Shown here: in pieces, positions 1 through 6,252 of the stretch
Layout of the letters: every line of letters starts with the position of its first letter
Numbering within the stretch: the first letter of the stretch is position 1
Assembly: GCA_013287405.1 (NCBI GenBank)
Contig: JABDDW010000080.1
Location: 1 to 6,252 of the forward strand
Direction of reading: 5' to 3'
Length of the DNA stretch: 6,252 nt
DNA from: Deltaproteobacteria bacterium
Lineage (GTDB): Bacteria; Bdellovibrionota; Bdellovibrionia; JABDDW01
Notes under the pieces: generated by a model
The model's input: the letters and a program-made list of their open reading frames with translations, nothing else
What the model was told of the DNA's origin: nothing
Databases searched by the model: none
Translations under genes and position numbers: made by a program

Positions 1-1
1 G

Positions 2-337
2 GAAGTTGTAACGCCCTTTGGGCGTACGGAATATAAAGGTCAAGAGGGTTACTTCCAATCGATTCAAGATTGGAGCAAAAATTTTCGTACGGGCCGCGAC
101 TTTAGCCTTTCCGTTGAAAAGAGATTTAATGAAGAGGGCGAGATCGTTGCGAAACTCTCGGGGACAATTCAAATTAGTTTAGGCGGAGCCGAAGTTGCCG
201 TTCCAACAAGTAAACATGGCTGGACGGAGTATTTCACTTACGATGAAAAAGGTAAGATTTCAAAACTTCGGGTGATGATGAATATTGATTCATCGATAGT
301 CGAAGGTCTTAGCTATCTTAAAGCTCGGCCGCAGTAA
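2..337 (+). CDS. SnoaL-like / NTF2-like fold protein, C-terminal part (5' end outside window)
   Basis: The reading frame is open from the window edge to a TAA at 335-337 and gives 111 residues, so the N-terminus is missing. The visible part has the alternating strand pattern of SnoaL/NTF2-like cone-fold proteins. An N-terminal helix segment (about residues 15-28, EGYFQSIQDW) is followed by a curved sheet. A strand near residues 85-100 (WTEYFTYDEKGKISKLRVMM) resembles the typical 'F-x-D-x-x-GKI' strand that closes these domains. Such proteins are small enzymes (cyclases, isomerases, hydrolases) or stress-related binding proteins, and the fold alone does not give a substrate. No signal peptide can be judged. 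Its 3' end overlaps the convergent DedA-type gene by 25 bp. The coding call is firm; the family call rests on pattern only and is moderate. Confidence 0.68.
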   Translation, partial: EVVTPFGRTEYKGQEGYFQSIQDWSKNFRTGRDFSLSVEKRFNEEGEIVAKLSGTIQISLGGAEVAVPTSKHGWTEYFTYDEKGKISKLRVMMNIDSSIVEGLSYLKARPQ

Positions 338-903
338 TCGAAAAGAAGTGCTGCGATGGATCCAAGAAATCCCACCGCGGCGGTGATGACTATTCCCCTA
401 TAGGCAGTTTCTATCGAAAAATGTGTCCCAACAAAGCGGCCTATTAAAAAGATAATCGGAATATGAATGCATGACGCCAGGGCATCTATTTTTAGGAAAT
501 CTAAGAGGGGCACTTTGCACACACCAACCGCGAGATACACGGGACCCCTAATTATGGGTGTAAATCGGGTTAAAAAAATTGTTAAATTGCGGTGACGATG
601 GAGGTGGCTGAGAGCCTTTTCAAGAAGATCTTTTTTTAAAATCCAAGAGAATGGGGGAACGTTAAGAATCCTCCGGCCTAACTTCTTGCCGACAATAACA
701 GGGAAGAGATTTGCGGGAAGTAAGCCCAGCTGCGCGGCGAAGATTGACTCCAAAAAACCTACCCGTCCTTGACCCCAAAGGACCCCCAGAGATAATAAAA
801 TAATTTCTTCAGGTATGGCGGCTAACGCTAAACCCTCTAACAATAAAAAAGCAGCTAGGAGCTCAATTTGAATAGCACTAAGGCCGGTGATCTTATCTAG
901 CAT
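313..903 (-). CDS. DedA/VTT-family (SNARE-associated domain) inner-membrane protein, divergent
   Basis: The product is a 196-residue hydrophobic protein with several membrane segments (about residues 10-45, 53-72, 106-128, 136-158 and 169-190). It carries the DedA/VTT hallmarks. An acidic pair follows a proline (PEE, residues 31-33) in the first re-entrant region. The later motif RFTPIIRG (113-120) has two arginines six residues apart. In E. coli YqjA/YghB, equivalent arginines and an N-terminal glutamate are reported to be needed for function. DedA proteins are linked to lipid flipping (undecaprenyl phosphate or phospholipids) and proton-dependent membrane homeostasis. The usual 'GD' in the first half is replaced by LLPAN (61-65), so the protein is divergent. 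It starts 4 nt after the stop of the DUF2147 gene and has no clear Shine-Dalgarno sequence, which suggests translational coupling. Its tail overlaps the convergent upstream gene. The exact substrate cannot be told. Confidence 0.82.
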   Translation of the reverse strand: MLDKITGLSAIQIELLAAFLLLEGLALAAIPEEIILLSLGVLWGQGRVGFLESIFAAQLGLLPANLFPVIVGKKLGRRILNVPPFSWILKKDLLEKALSHLHRHRNLTIFLTRFTPIIRGPVYLAVGVCKVPLLDFLKIDALASCIHIPIIFLIGRFVGTHFSIETAYRGIVITAAVGFLGSIAALLFDYCGRALR

Positions 904-907
904 GGGA

Positions 908-1357
908 TCATTCTAGGCTTAGAGGGAGGCTCTTTCCCTGATACCTTTTTAAAACAGCTGTCCGACCAAAGAGAGGAATGGCGATATACCCCCGTACTAT
1001 AAGAGTCTCAGAATCTTTGAGTCTTGCTTGGGCACTGTAAAATGACCCGCTATCAGGATCATAAATCCGTCCACCTTTCCAATACCCAACTTTGGTGTTC
1101 TTTAAATTCTCCAAAACCCTCAGACCTAAAATCGATCTATTGCGTAACTCTGGAGTTGGGTTAAATTTATCAACCTCATTTTTCTTACCCGCCGGGCGAC
1201 TAAAAATCACCCCTTCGACGGAGTCGCCTTTGGTCTGAATTTCTATAACGGTGTGATCTTGTTCCAGCATCCAAAGTCCATCTATAGAATCCGTAGGGGC
1301 ACTTTCACTCAATGATGAAAAACTAAACGCTGCCAATGCGAAGAATATTTTTTTCAT
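908..1357 (-). CDS. DUF2147-domain secreted/periplasmic protein
   Basis: The product has 149 residues. A basic start (MKK) and a hydrophobic stretch to about residue 16 are followed by a small-residue region (SESA, 17-20), consistent with a Sec signal peptide cut near residue 19-20. The mature part matches the DUF2147 pattern. It has GLW at 27-29, the conserved RNRSILGL block (72-79), WKGGRIYDPDSG (93-104), a tyrosine strand (SFYSA, 105-109), and the closing VRGYI...LFGRTAVLKR (121-138). The fold is a small beta-barrel of unknown biochemical role, usually exported. There is no lipobox cysteine, so it is probably soluble in the periplasm. The ATG is preceded by a strong AGGAGG (plus-strand 1369-1374) with an 11-nt spacer, which fixes the start. 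It heads a leftward pair with the DedA-type gene. Family assignment is good; function is unknown. Confidence 0.87.
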   Translation of the reverse strand: MKKIFFALAAFSFSSLSESAPTDSIDGLWMLEQDHTVIEIQTKGDSVEGVIFSRPAGKKNEVDKFNPTPELRNRSILGLRVLENLKNTKVGYWKGGRIYDPDSGSFYSAQARLKDSETLIVRGYIAIPLFGRTAVLKRYQGKSLPLSLE

Positions 1358-1377
1358 AGGGCGGGCGTCCTCCTGGT

Positions 1378-1467
1378 CTAGAGAATATCGCCCCTCCCTC
1401 GAATAGAATATGAGGAGTCTATTAAAACTTCGTTAATTTCCTTGCCCGGATAGTTGACCTTTTCCAC
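1378..1467 (-). CDS. Possible small ORF (29 aa) upstream of the DUF2147 gene
   Basis: The frame opens at GTG 1467-1465 and closes with TAG at 1380-1378, giving a 29-residue peptide that begins with MEKVNYPGKEINEVL. An AGAAGGA Shine-Dalgarno-like sequence (plus-strand 1477-1483) lies 9 nt before the GTG, one of the better ribosome sites in the window. The stop is 20 nt before the ATG of the DUF2147 gene, normal operon spacing. The frame stays open further upstream, but that part is antisense to the dus coding start and is probably a shadow. No homology is recognised and there is no membrane segment or hairpin typical of an attenuator. It could be a real small protein, a leader peptide, or chance. 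Low confidence. Confidence 0.2.
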   Translation of the reverse strand: MEKVNYPGKEINEVLIDSSYSIRGRGDIL

Positions 1468-1482
1468 GCTAATTCGTCCTTC

Positions 1483-1512
1483 TGGACCCTTTAGGCTAAG
1501 CCATGGTATAAA
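1483..1512 (+). promoter_or_regulatory. Candidate sigma70-type promoter for dus
   Basis: TGGACC (1483-1488, 4/6 match to TTGACA) and TATAAA (1507-1512, 5/6 match to TATAAT) are separated by 18 bp. Transcription would begin near 1518-1520, at or just before the preferred GTG start of the dus gene, implying a leaderless or nearly leaderless mRNA. It would also rule out the longer TTG start at 1454. This is a consensus match only. Confidence 0.3.
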
Positions 1513-1519
1513 AAAGGCC

Positions 1520-2536
1520 GTGGACTTGAATTTGGAGCTGAAGAAAAATCCTTTCGTTCTCGCGCCCATGGCGGGGATTACCGATAATGCCTTCCGGACT
1601 TTTATGCGTGAAATGGGTTGCGGTGTAATTATTACCGAACTTGTTTCCGCCTACGGTATCGAGTATCGAAGCCAGCGCACTTTAGATCTAATGAAGTATG
1701 CAGAAATCCAGAGACCTTTGGGTGTTCAGATTTTCGGTGAAGAGGGAGAAATTTTAGCCAAAGCTGCTCAGTACGTCGAAAGCACCGGCGCTGATTTTGT
1801 TGATATTAATCTCGGATGCCCCGTGCCCAAAGTTGTAAAAAAAGGGGCCGGTTCAGCTCTACTTAGAGATCCGTTAGCGCTTCAAAAGATCTTAACTCAA
1901 GTTAAAAACCGAATAAAAATCCCTCTAACCATCAAAATCCGGACCGGCTGGTGTGATAAGACTATAAATACATTAGACATTGTTAATGCGGCCGCTGATG
2001 CCGGAGTCACTTGGGTCGCCATCCATGGACGCACAAGGGCGCAAGGTTACTCCGGTCTAGCCAACTGGGATCTGATTAAAGAAGTTAAATCCAAGTCACC
2101 GATTCCCATCATAGGTAATGGGGATATACAATCGCCGGCAAAAGCCGTACAAAGATTAAAGGAATCAGGTTGCGACGGGGTCATGATTGGTCGTGGCTGT
2201 TTAAAAAATCCTTGGATCTTTCAACAAGCCCAAGAGATTTTAAACTCTGGAAAAGAAATTCCCTCTATCAAAAGGGACTTCAATCAATCGCTTTTTCGTC
2301 TCAAGAGGCTCACTGAAGAACGAAAGGACGAACGGTACTCCCTTCTTACAATGAAAAAGTTTACGTCTTGGTTTTCTGCGGGTTATCCTGGCAGTCAGAA
2401 TTTTAGAAAGAGTCTCTTTCAGGCCACTAAGCCCGAAGAAATTCTTTCCTTAGCTCAAAATTATTTTTCTCAACTTGATATTGCGGCCCAGCTCGACACA
2501 AGCCATGAAGCTTTTCTTATGGGAGGCCATGGCTGA
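1520..2536 (+). CDS. dusB: tRNA-dihydrouridine synthase, DusB type
   Basis: FMN- and NADPH-dependent reduction of uridine to dihydrouridine in the tRNA D-loop, in the cytoplasm. Numbering from GTG 1520 (338 aa; E. coli DusB is about 320), the TIM-barrel motifs appear in order. They are APMAGITD (15-22, FMN loop), GVQIFG (68-73), NLGCP with the catalytic Cys100, KKGAGSALL (107-115), IKIRTGW (138-144), HGRTRAQGYSG (169-179), NGDI (200-203) and IGRG (223-226, phosphate binding). The helical tRNA-binding C-terminal domain follows, with R/K-rich stretches. All key residues are present. The frame can extend to TTG 1454, directly after a TAG, but that adds 22 residues unusual for the family. GTG 1520, or TTG 1526 with an AAAGG 8 nt upstream, fits the family's short N-terminus better. 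No strong Shine-Dalgarno sequence is seen. It is divergent from the DUF2147 gene and convergent with the antiporter gene. No fis or other usual dus partner is next to it. DusB is the closest subgroup by motif wording, inferred without alignment. Confidence 0.93.
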   Translation: MDLNLELKKNPFVLAPMAGITDNAFRTFMREMGCGVIITELVSAYGIEYRSQRTLDLMKYAEIQRPLGVQIFGEEGEILAKAAQYVESTGADFVDINLGCPVPKVVKKGAGSALLRDPLALQKILTQVKNRIKIPLTIKIRTGWCDKTINTLDIVNAAADAGVTWVAIHGRTRAQGYSGLANWDLIKEVKSKSPIPIIGNGDIQSPAKAVQRLKESGCDGVMIGRGCLKNPWIFQQAQEILNSGKEIPSIKRDFNQSLFRLKRLTEERKDERYSLLTMKKFTSWFSAGYPGSQNFRKSLFQATKPEEILSLAQNYFSQLDIAAQLDTSHEAFLMGGHG

Positions 2537-2545
2537 GGCGCCATA

Positions 2546-2589
2546 AGGTACCAGCTTACTTTTGGCATACCAAAAGTAAGCTGGTACCT
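2546..2589. repeat. Perfect 20-bp inverted repeat (hairpin, 4-nt loop) between convergent genes
   Basis: The left arm 2546-2565 and right arm 2570-2589 are exact reverse complements around the loop CATA (2566-2569). The arms begin and end with the palindrome GGTACC. The hairpin starts 10 nt after the dus stop and 18 nt after the antiporter stop, so both transcripts could end in it. No run of T follows it in either direction, so it is not a standard intrinsic terminator. A bidirectional transcription barrier, a 3'-end RNA-stabilising hairpin, or a palindromic repeat family member are all possible. Confidence 0.85.
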
Positions 2590-2601
2590 AAAGTACCTAA
2601 A
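2584..2601. repeat. Perfect tandem 9-bp direct repeat
   Basis: GTACCTAAA occurs twice head to tail (2584-2592 and 2593-2601). The first copy overlaps the outer end of the right hairpin arm. This looks like a small slippage duplication at the base of the hairpin and lies just before the antiporter stop codon. It has no coding role. Confidence 0.8.
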
Positions 2602-2607
2602 ACCAAA

Positions 2608-3879
2608 CTAAAAAAAGAAAATCGCCGTTAAAAATAAAACGGGAAGAAGAAAGCCGACACTCCAGAGCATGAAACCGAAAAAAGAGGGCATTTTTATTCT
2701 TTCACTTTCTGCAACCCCCTTCACCAAAAGGTTGGGACCGTTTCCGATATAGGTGAGGGCTCCAAATAAAACCGATCCGCTGCTTAATCCCAAAAGTAAA
2801 GGTTCAGAGATCTTCGAACCATTTTCCAAACCAATATTGGCAAAATCATTCCCTAAACCTTGGGCTATGGCAAAAAATGAGGCATAGGTAGGAGCATTAT
2901 CTAAAAACCCTGAAAGGACTCCTGAAATCCAGTAAAAAGCCCACGGTGTTGAAATTCCGACTTCTTGAGCGTGGACTTCTAAATATTTAACTGCAGGGAT
3001 CATCGTTATAAAAATGGCTCCAAAAATGACAGCCACTTCCTCAAAGGGTTCCCAGCTAAAGTTGTTCATCATCGTGATTTGTCGAGGCGTAATGCGGTGA
3101 TTGAGATAAATGATGAAGACCAAAATAAAAACCCGTATTGCGATTTGCCAAAAAGGGTAGTCCGGCACAAGTTCTTTGGGCAGGAGCAAACCTGCAACCA
3201 TCAGAGGTATAAGGAGCAATGTTTTCTTTCCAACTATTTTGAAGTTCGCCTTGATATCTTGTTTTAGTGGTCCACGAAAGTCCGGATCGTTAAGATAAAA
3301 ATGAGTGTCAAGAGCTAAGAAAATTCCAATGAGAGCTGTGATAACAAAAAGCCAAATTGGAAAAAGCTTTAGAGTCCACCAAAAGGGGACCCCAGACAAG
3401 TATCCTAGAAGGAGTGGAGGGTCGCCCAAGGGACTGAGAAGGCCTCCCGCATTTGATACGATAAAGATGAAAAAAATAATAATGTGAACATCATGTTTTC
3501 TCCCCCTGTTGCTGCGAATCAAGGGGCGAATAAGGAGCATGCTGGCGCCAAGGGTTCCAATGATGCTGGCGGTGAGAGCTCCAAAAATCATAAACAACAT
3601 ATTGGTGACGGGGTTAGCCTTGGGAATTCCATGGACGTAAAGACTTCCTCCTATGGAGTAGAGGGCCCCTAATAAGCAGATGAAACTTACATAGTCGGTG
3701 AAGGTTCGTAAAAGCCAATCGACATTGATGGCTAAGGTTAAGGCGAGTACGGGGATGCTCAAAACGGAAAGAAAAAGCGTATGATATTTGCGCCAAAACC
3801 TAGGAGCAAGGCTTGGAATTATACCTACTCCCATTAAGATCATAACAAATGGGAGCATTGACCAATATGGAAGTTTCAT
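2608..3879 (-). CDS. Sodium:proton antiporter-like transporter, CitMHS_2 / ion-transporter superfamily
   Basis: The product is a 423-residue polytopic membrane protein with about 10-12 hydrophobic segments, of the NhaD/ArsB/CitMHS ion-transporter superfamily. Two pseudo-symmetric re-entrant regions are visible. The first half has [17 protein letters not shown] (108-124) followed by [18 protein letters not shown] (142-159), a signature of the CitMHS_2 (putative citrate transport / Na+:H+ antiporter) group. The second half has a conserved [17 protein letters not shown] (274-290) and [13 protein letters not shown] (323-335) with the Asp-Asn-Ala-Pro loop. D153 and D327 are candidate ion-binding acids. 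Family members are usually annotated as sodium:proton antiporters; a dicarboxylate substrate cannot be excluded. The ATG at 3879 has only a weak AAGG upstream. It is a single gene, divergent from typA and convergent with dus across the hairpin. Family is well supported, substrate is not. Confidence 0.88.
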   Translation of the reverse strand: MKLPYWSMLPFVMILMGVGIIPSLAPRFWRKYHTLFLSVLSIPVLALTLAINVDWLLRTFTDYVSFICLLGALYSIGGSLYVHGIPKANPVTNMLFMIFGALTASIIGTLGASMLLIRPLIRSNRGRKHDVHIIIFFIFIVSNAGGLLSPLGDPPLLLGYLSGVPFWWTLKLFPIWLFVITALIGIFLALDTHFYLNDPDFRGPLKQDIKANFKIVGKKTLLLIPLMVAGLLLPKELVPDYPFWQIAIRVFILVFIIYLNHRITPRQITMMNNFSWEPFEEVAVIFGAIFITMIPAVKYLEVHAQEVGISTPWAFYWISGVLSGFLDNAPTYASFFAIAQGLGNDFANIGLENGSKISEPLLLGLSSGSVLFGALTYIGNGPNLLVKGVAESERIKMPSFFGFMLWSVGFLLPVLFLTAIFFF

Positions 3880-3886
3880 AGCTTAA

Positions 3887-3915
3887 AGTGTAACCTTGTC
3901 GCTCTCCAGTTGCAA
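3887..3915 (-). promoter_or_regulatory. Candidate promoter of the antiporter gene
   Basis: Read on the minus strand, TTGCAA (plus 3910-3915) and TACACT (plus 3887-3892) are spaced 17 bp apart, each 4/6 to the sigma70 consensus. Initiation would fall near 3880, immediately before the ATG at 3879, predicting a leaderless message. TTGCAA is self-complementary and could also serve as a -35 for typA, with the poor -10 TAAACA at 3933-3938. Weak consensus evidence only. Confidence 0.27.
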
Positions 3916-3945
3916 TTTTCCCCTTGTAGAAATAAACATTTAGGG

Positions 3946-5772
3946 ATGGAACAACAAAAAATTCGAAATATTGCAATAATTGCTCACGTCGATCACGGAA
4001 AAACCACTCTTGTCGATGGCCTTTTACGACAAAGTGGGACTTTTCGAACCAACGAAGTCGTTGCCGAACGCGTTATGGACTCTATGGATCTTGAAAAGGA
4101 ACGCGGAATTACAATCATGGCGAAGAACACCTCTGTTCATTATCAGGGCTACAAAATAAATATCGTAGATACTCCTGGGCATGCTGATTTCGGTGGCGAA
4201 GTTGAGCGAACGTTGAAGATGGTCGACGGTGTTATGCTCTTAGTTGATGCTTCGGAAGGTCCACTTCCTCAAACCCGTTTTGTCTTGAAGAAGGCTCTGG
4301 AGGAGGGATTAAAAGTCATCGTGGTCATTAATAAGATTGACCGTCATGACGCTCGAATTGACGAGGTGGTCAACGAGGTTTTTGACTTGTTTATTGATTT
4401 GGATGCAGCAGATTGGCAAGCTGACTTTCCAATTATTTATGCCGTCGCTAGAGAAGGATGGGCCGTCACAGATCTAAAAGATCGCGAGGCCCCAAGTAAA
4501 AGTCTAGAACCCATATTTAAGGCCGTTATTGAAACTATACCGGGCCCCAAAGGACAGCCTTCGAATCCTTTGCAAATCCTCGTGACTAATATTGGTTATA
4601 ATAATTTCGTTGGTAGGCTCGCCATTGGTCGTGTTCGCGAGGGGACAATCAAAGTAGGAGACACGATCGCCGTTTGTAAAGCCGATCGAGTTAATAAGAT
4701 TCGGGTCGTGGCACTTTATACCTACGAAGGTCTGAAGCAAGTTGAGACACCCAAAGTGGAGGCCGGGGATATTTGTATTATTGCCGGTGAGCAAAATATT
4801 GAAATTGGGGACACCCTCTCTGATGCTGAAAATCCCCTCCCCCTTCCTAGAGTCGTTGTCGAAGAACCTACAGTCAGCATGCTTTTTTCTGTTAATAATG
4901 GACCCTTTGCCGGCAGAGAGGGGACTCAAGTCACAAGTCGAAAGATTTTGGAGCGTTTAGAAAAAGAACTTCTCTATAATGTATCCCTGCGTTTAGAAAA
5001 AACAGAGACCACAGATTCATTTAAAGTATTCGGCCGAGGGGAACTCCAGCTTGCAATCTTGATTGAGCAAATGCGGCGGGAAGGGTTTGAGCTTCTTGTC
5101 AGTAAACCGAGGGTCATTATTAAGACAATCGATGGAGTGAAGCACGAACCCATGGAACATGTTGTCTTTGATATTCCCGACCAATTCGTGGGGATCGTTA
5201 CAGAGAAAATGGGAACCCGTAAAGGGTTTATGACAAATATGCACAACAAAGGGTTGGGACGGGTTCGTCTGGAGTTTACTGTTCCGTCCCGGGGTCTGAT
5301 TGGATATCGTAGTGAATTTCTAACGGATACAAAAGGCACGGGACTTATGAACACCATTTTTGCTGGCTATGAGCCTCTAAAGGGTGAGATTGCCGGCCGC
5401 ATGAACGGAGCCCTTATTGCTGACAGATTAGGTCCTTCGGTCGCCTATGGATTATTTCACCTCGAGCCTAGGGGGCGGATATTCATTGGTGCCGGAGTGG
5501 AATGTTATGAAGGAATGATTATTGGCGAACACGCTAAGGACAATGATCTCATCGTGAATTGTTCCAGAGAGAAAAAATTGACCAATATGCGCTCTTCTGG
5601 CGCCGATGAAGCTATTAAATTGACTCCTCCACCGGTCATGTCTTTAGAAAAAGCGATGGAATGGATTAATGATGACGAGCTTATTGAAGTGACCCCAGAA
5701 TCGATTCGATTGAGAAAGAGATTTTTGGATCCCAATTTACGTAAGCGCAATGAAAAGTCTGCTGAGTCTTAG
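3946..5772 (+). CDS. typA: Translational GTPase TypA/BipA
   Basis: Ribosome-associated GTPase of the EF-G/LepA superfamily, involved in 50S subunit assembly, cold or stress growth and global regulation. The 608-residue length is normal. G motifs are G1 AHVDHGKT (13-20), switch I RGIT (53-56), G3 DTPGH (75-79) and G4 NKID (129-132). The G5 position reads YAVAR (165-169) where YASA is usual. A beta-barrel domain II (about 200-290), domain III (about 300-390) and an EF-G domain V-like region (about 395-475, with [16 protein letters not shown]) follow. The TypA-specific C-terminal domain carries [20 protein letters not shown] and the closing [17 protein letters not shown] 3946 matches the family start ([19 protein letters not shown]); the in-frame TTG 3910 would add 12 unneeded residues. 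A TAGGG abuts the ATG with no spacer, so it is a poor ribosome site. Five nucleotides separate it from the next gene. Confidence 0.97.
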   Translation: MEQQKIRNIAIIAHVDHGKTTLVDGLLRQSGTFRTNEVVAERVMDSMDLEKERGITIMAKNTSVHYQGYKINIVDTPGHADFGGEVERTLKMVDGVMLLVDASEGPLPQTRFVLKKALEEGLKVIVVINKIDRHDARIDEVVNEVFDLFIDLDAADWQADFPIIYAVAREGWAVTDLKDREAPSKSLEPIFKAVIETIPGPKGQPSNPLQILVTNIGYNNFVGRLAIGRVREGTIKVGDTIAVCKADRVNKIRVVALYTYEGLKQVETPKVEAGDICIIAGEQNIEIGDTLSDAENPLPLPRVVVEEPTVSMLFSVNNGPFAGREGTQVTSRKILERLEKELLYNVSLRLEKTETTDSFKVFGRGELQLAILIEQMRREGFELLVSKPRVIIKTIDGVKHEPMEHVVFDIPDQFVGIVTEKMGTRKGFMTNMHNKGLGRVRLEFTVPSRGLIGYRSEFLTDTKGTGLMNTIFAGYEPLKGEIAGRMNGALIADRLGPSVAYGLFHLEPRGRIFIGAGVECYEGMIIGEHAKDNDLIVNCSREKKLTNMRSSGADEAIKLTPPPVMSLEKAMEWINDDELIEVTPESIRLRKRFLDPNLRKRNEKSAES

Positions 5773-5777
5773 AGAAA

Positions 5778-6252
5778 ATGGTCGAGATAGTCGCAGAAGG
5801 TCGAAGTTTAGTTAAGAAATATGGCGATAAGACTGTCGTTGACGGTATTCATTTTCAGATCAAGCGTGGCGAATGTTTTGGTTTTTTGGGTCCAAACGGG
5901 GCGGGAAAGACGTCCACTATGAAAATGATGTACTGTCTTTCGCCGGTCACAAGTGGAGAGCTCTTCGTACTTAATTTGGATGTAAATACTCGGGGAAGAG
6001 AAATTAAATCTCGAATCGGAGTTGTTCCCCAAGAAGATGGTCTGGATACCGATTTTACGGTTTTAGAGAATCTGACCATTTATGCTTCGTACCACAATCT
6101 CTTGGCCGATGTGGCTGAAAAGAGAGCCCGCGAGCTCCTTCGATTTATGCGGATAGATGAAAAGTCGACCTCCCCCGTGGATCAGCTTTCGGGGGGGATG
6201 AAGCGGCGCCTGGCCATTGCTCGGGGCATGATTAATAATCCCGAAATGCTTT
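5778..6252 (+). CDS. ABC transporter ATP-binding protein, NodI/DrrA-like (3' end outside window)
   Basis: The frame is open from ATG 5778 to the window edge, giving 158 residues of an expected roughly 240-310. Visible ATPase elements are an aromatic Y15 (A-loop position), Walker A GPNGAGKT (38-45), the Q-loop in VVPQEDGLD (82-90) with Q85, FTVLENL (93-99), and the signature LSGGMKRRLAIARG (137-150). Walker B and the H-loop lie beyond the edge. The wording VVPQEDGLDxDFTVxENL and LSGGMKRR is characteristic of the NodI / daunorubicin-resistance (DrrA, CcmA-like) exporter ATPases, which pair with an ABC-2 type permease. Such a permease would be expected just downstream. The gene starts 5 nt after the typA stop with a modest AGAG-type ribosome site, so it is probably transcribed and perhaps translationally coupled with typA. 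Substrate unknown; the nodI symbol is not justified. Confidence 0.92.
   Translation, partial: MVEIVAEGRSLVKKYGDKTVVDGIHFQIKRGECFGFLGPNGAGKTSTMKMMYCLSPVTSGELFVLNLDVNTRGREIKSRIGVVPQEDGLDTDFTVLENLTIYASYHNLLADVAEKRARELLRFMRIDEKSTSPVDQLSGGMKRRLAIARGMINNPEML

Noticed and set aside
1468..1569. Upstream extension of the small minus-strand ORF to 63 codons
   Set aside because: The added part is largely antisense to the start of the dus gene and no ribosome site supports the ATG at 1569.
2546..2589. Classical rho-independent terminator
   Set aside because: The stem is perfect, but neither strand has a T-run after it, so I list it as an inverted repeat only.
4504..4929. 141-aa minus-strand ORF inside typA
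   Set aside because: It lies wholly antisense to a strongly conserved gene, shows no recognisable motif and has no supporting context; it is a codon-bias shadow.
4974..5357. 127-aa minus-strand ORF inside typA
   Set aside because: Antisense to the conserved domain V and C-terminal regions of TypA, with no family features.
5808..6079. Two overlapping minus-strand ORFs near the right edge
   Set aside because: They are antisense to the ABC ATPase, whose Walker A, Q-loop and signature motifs prove the plus frame is the real one.
5778..6252. Naming the ABC ATPase nodI
   Set aside because: Motif wording is NodI-like, but there is no nodulation context and the same pattern occurs in many drug or polysaccharide exporters.
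1..6252. Defence system, phage, transposon or CRISPR array
   Set aside because: No integrase, transposase, nuclease, toxin-antitoxin pair, spaced repeats or tRNA attachment site is visible; all genes belong to common chromosomal families.

Overview
The window holds six protein genes of ordinary bacterial housekeeping and membrane-transport types, plus one doubtful small ORF. Genes run on both strands, intergenic gaps are short, and the composition looks moderate in GC. I see no mobile element, CRISPR array, tRNA or rRNA. The organism looks like a Gram-negative bacterium, judged by the DUF2147 periplasmic-type protein, DedA, BipA/TypA and DusB families. A Bdellovibrionota-like or other proteobacterial lineage is possible, but the assignment is weak because no phylogenetic marker was compared.

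Left part (1-1453): the window opens inside a + strand gene for a SnoaL/NTF2-like domain protein (2-337). Its 3' end overlaps by 25 bp the 3' end of a leftward two-gene unit. That unit is a signal-peptide-bearing DUF2147 protein (1357 to 908) followed 4 nt later by a divergent DedA/VTT-family membrane protein (903 to 313). A 29-codon GTG-started ORF with a good Shine-Dalgarno sequence lies just upstream of the DUF2147 gene; its reality is uncertain.

Middle (1454-3945): a rightward DusB-type tRNA-dihydrouridine synthase faces a leftward CitMHS_2/NhaD-like sodium:proton antiporter. Between their stop codons sits a perfect 20-bp inverted repeat with a 4-nt loop, followed by a perfect tandem 9-bp duplication. 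The hairpin lacks a T-tract on either side, so it is not a textbook intrinsic terminator.

Right part (3946-6252): typA/bipA, the ribosome-associated GTPase, is followed 5 nt later by the start of a NodI/DrrA-like ABC-transporter ATPase. That gene runs off the window before its Walker B motif. The two probably share a transcript.

No exciting undescribed system is evident. The best second-look items are the hairpin with its tandem repeat, the possible small ORF at 1378-1467, the recurring lack of Shine-Dalgarno sequences with -10-like boxes very close to the start codons (possible leaderless mRNAs), and the Ser-to-Val change in the G5 motif of TypA.
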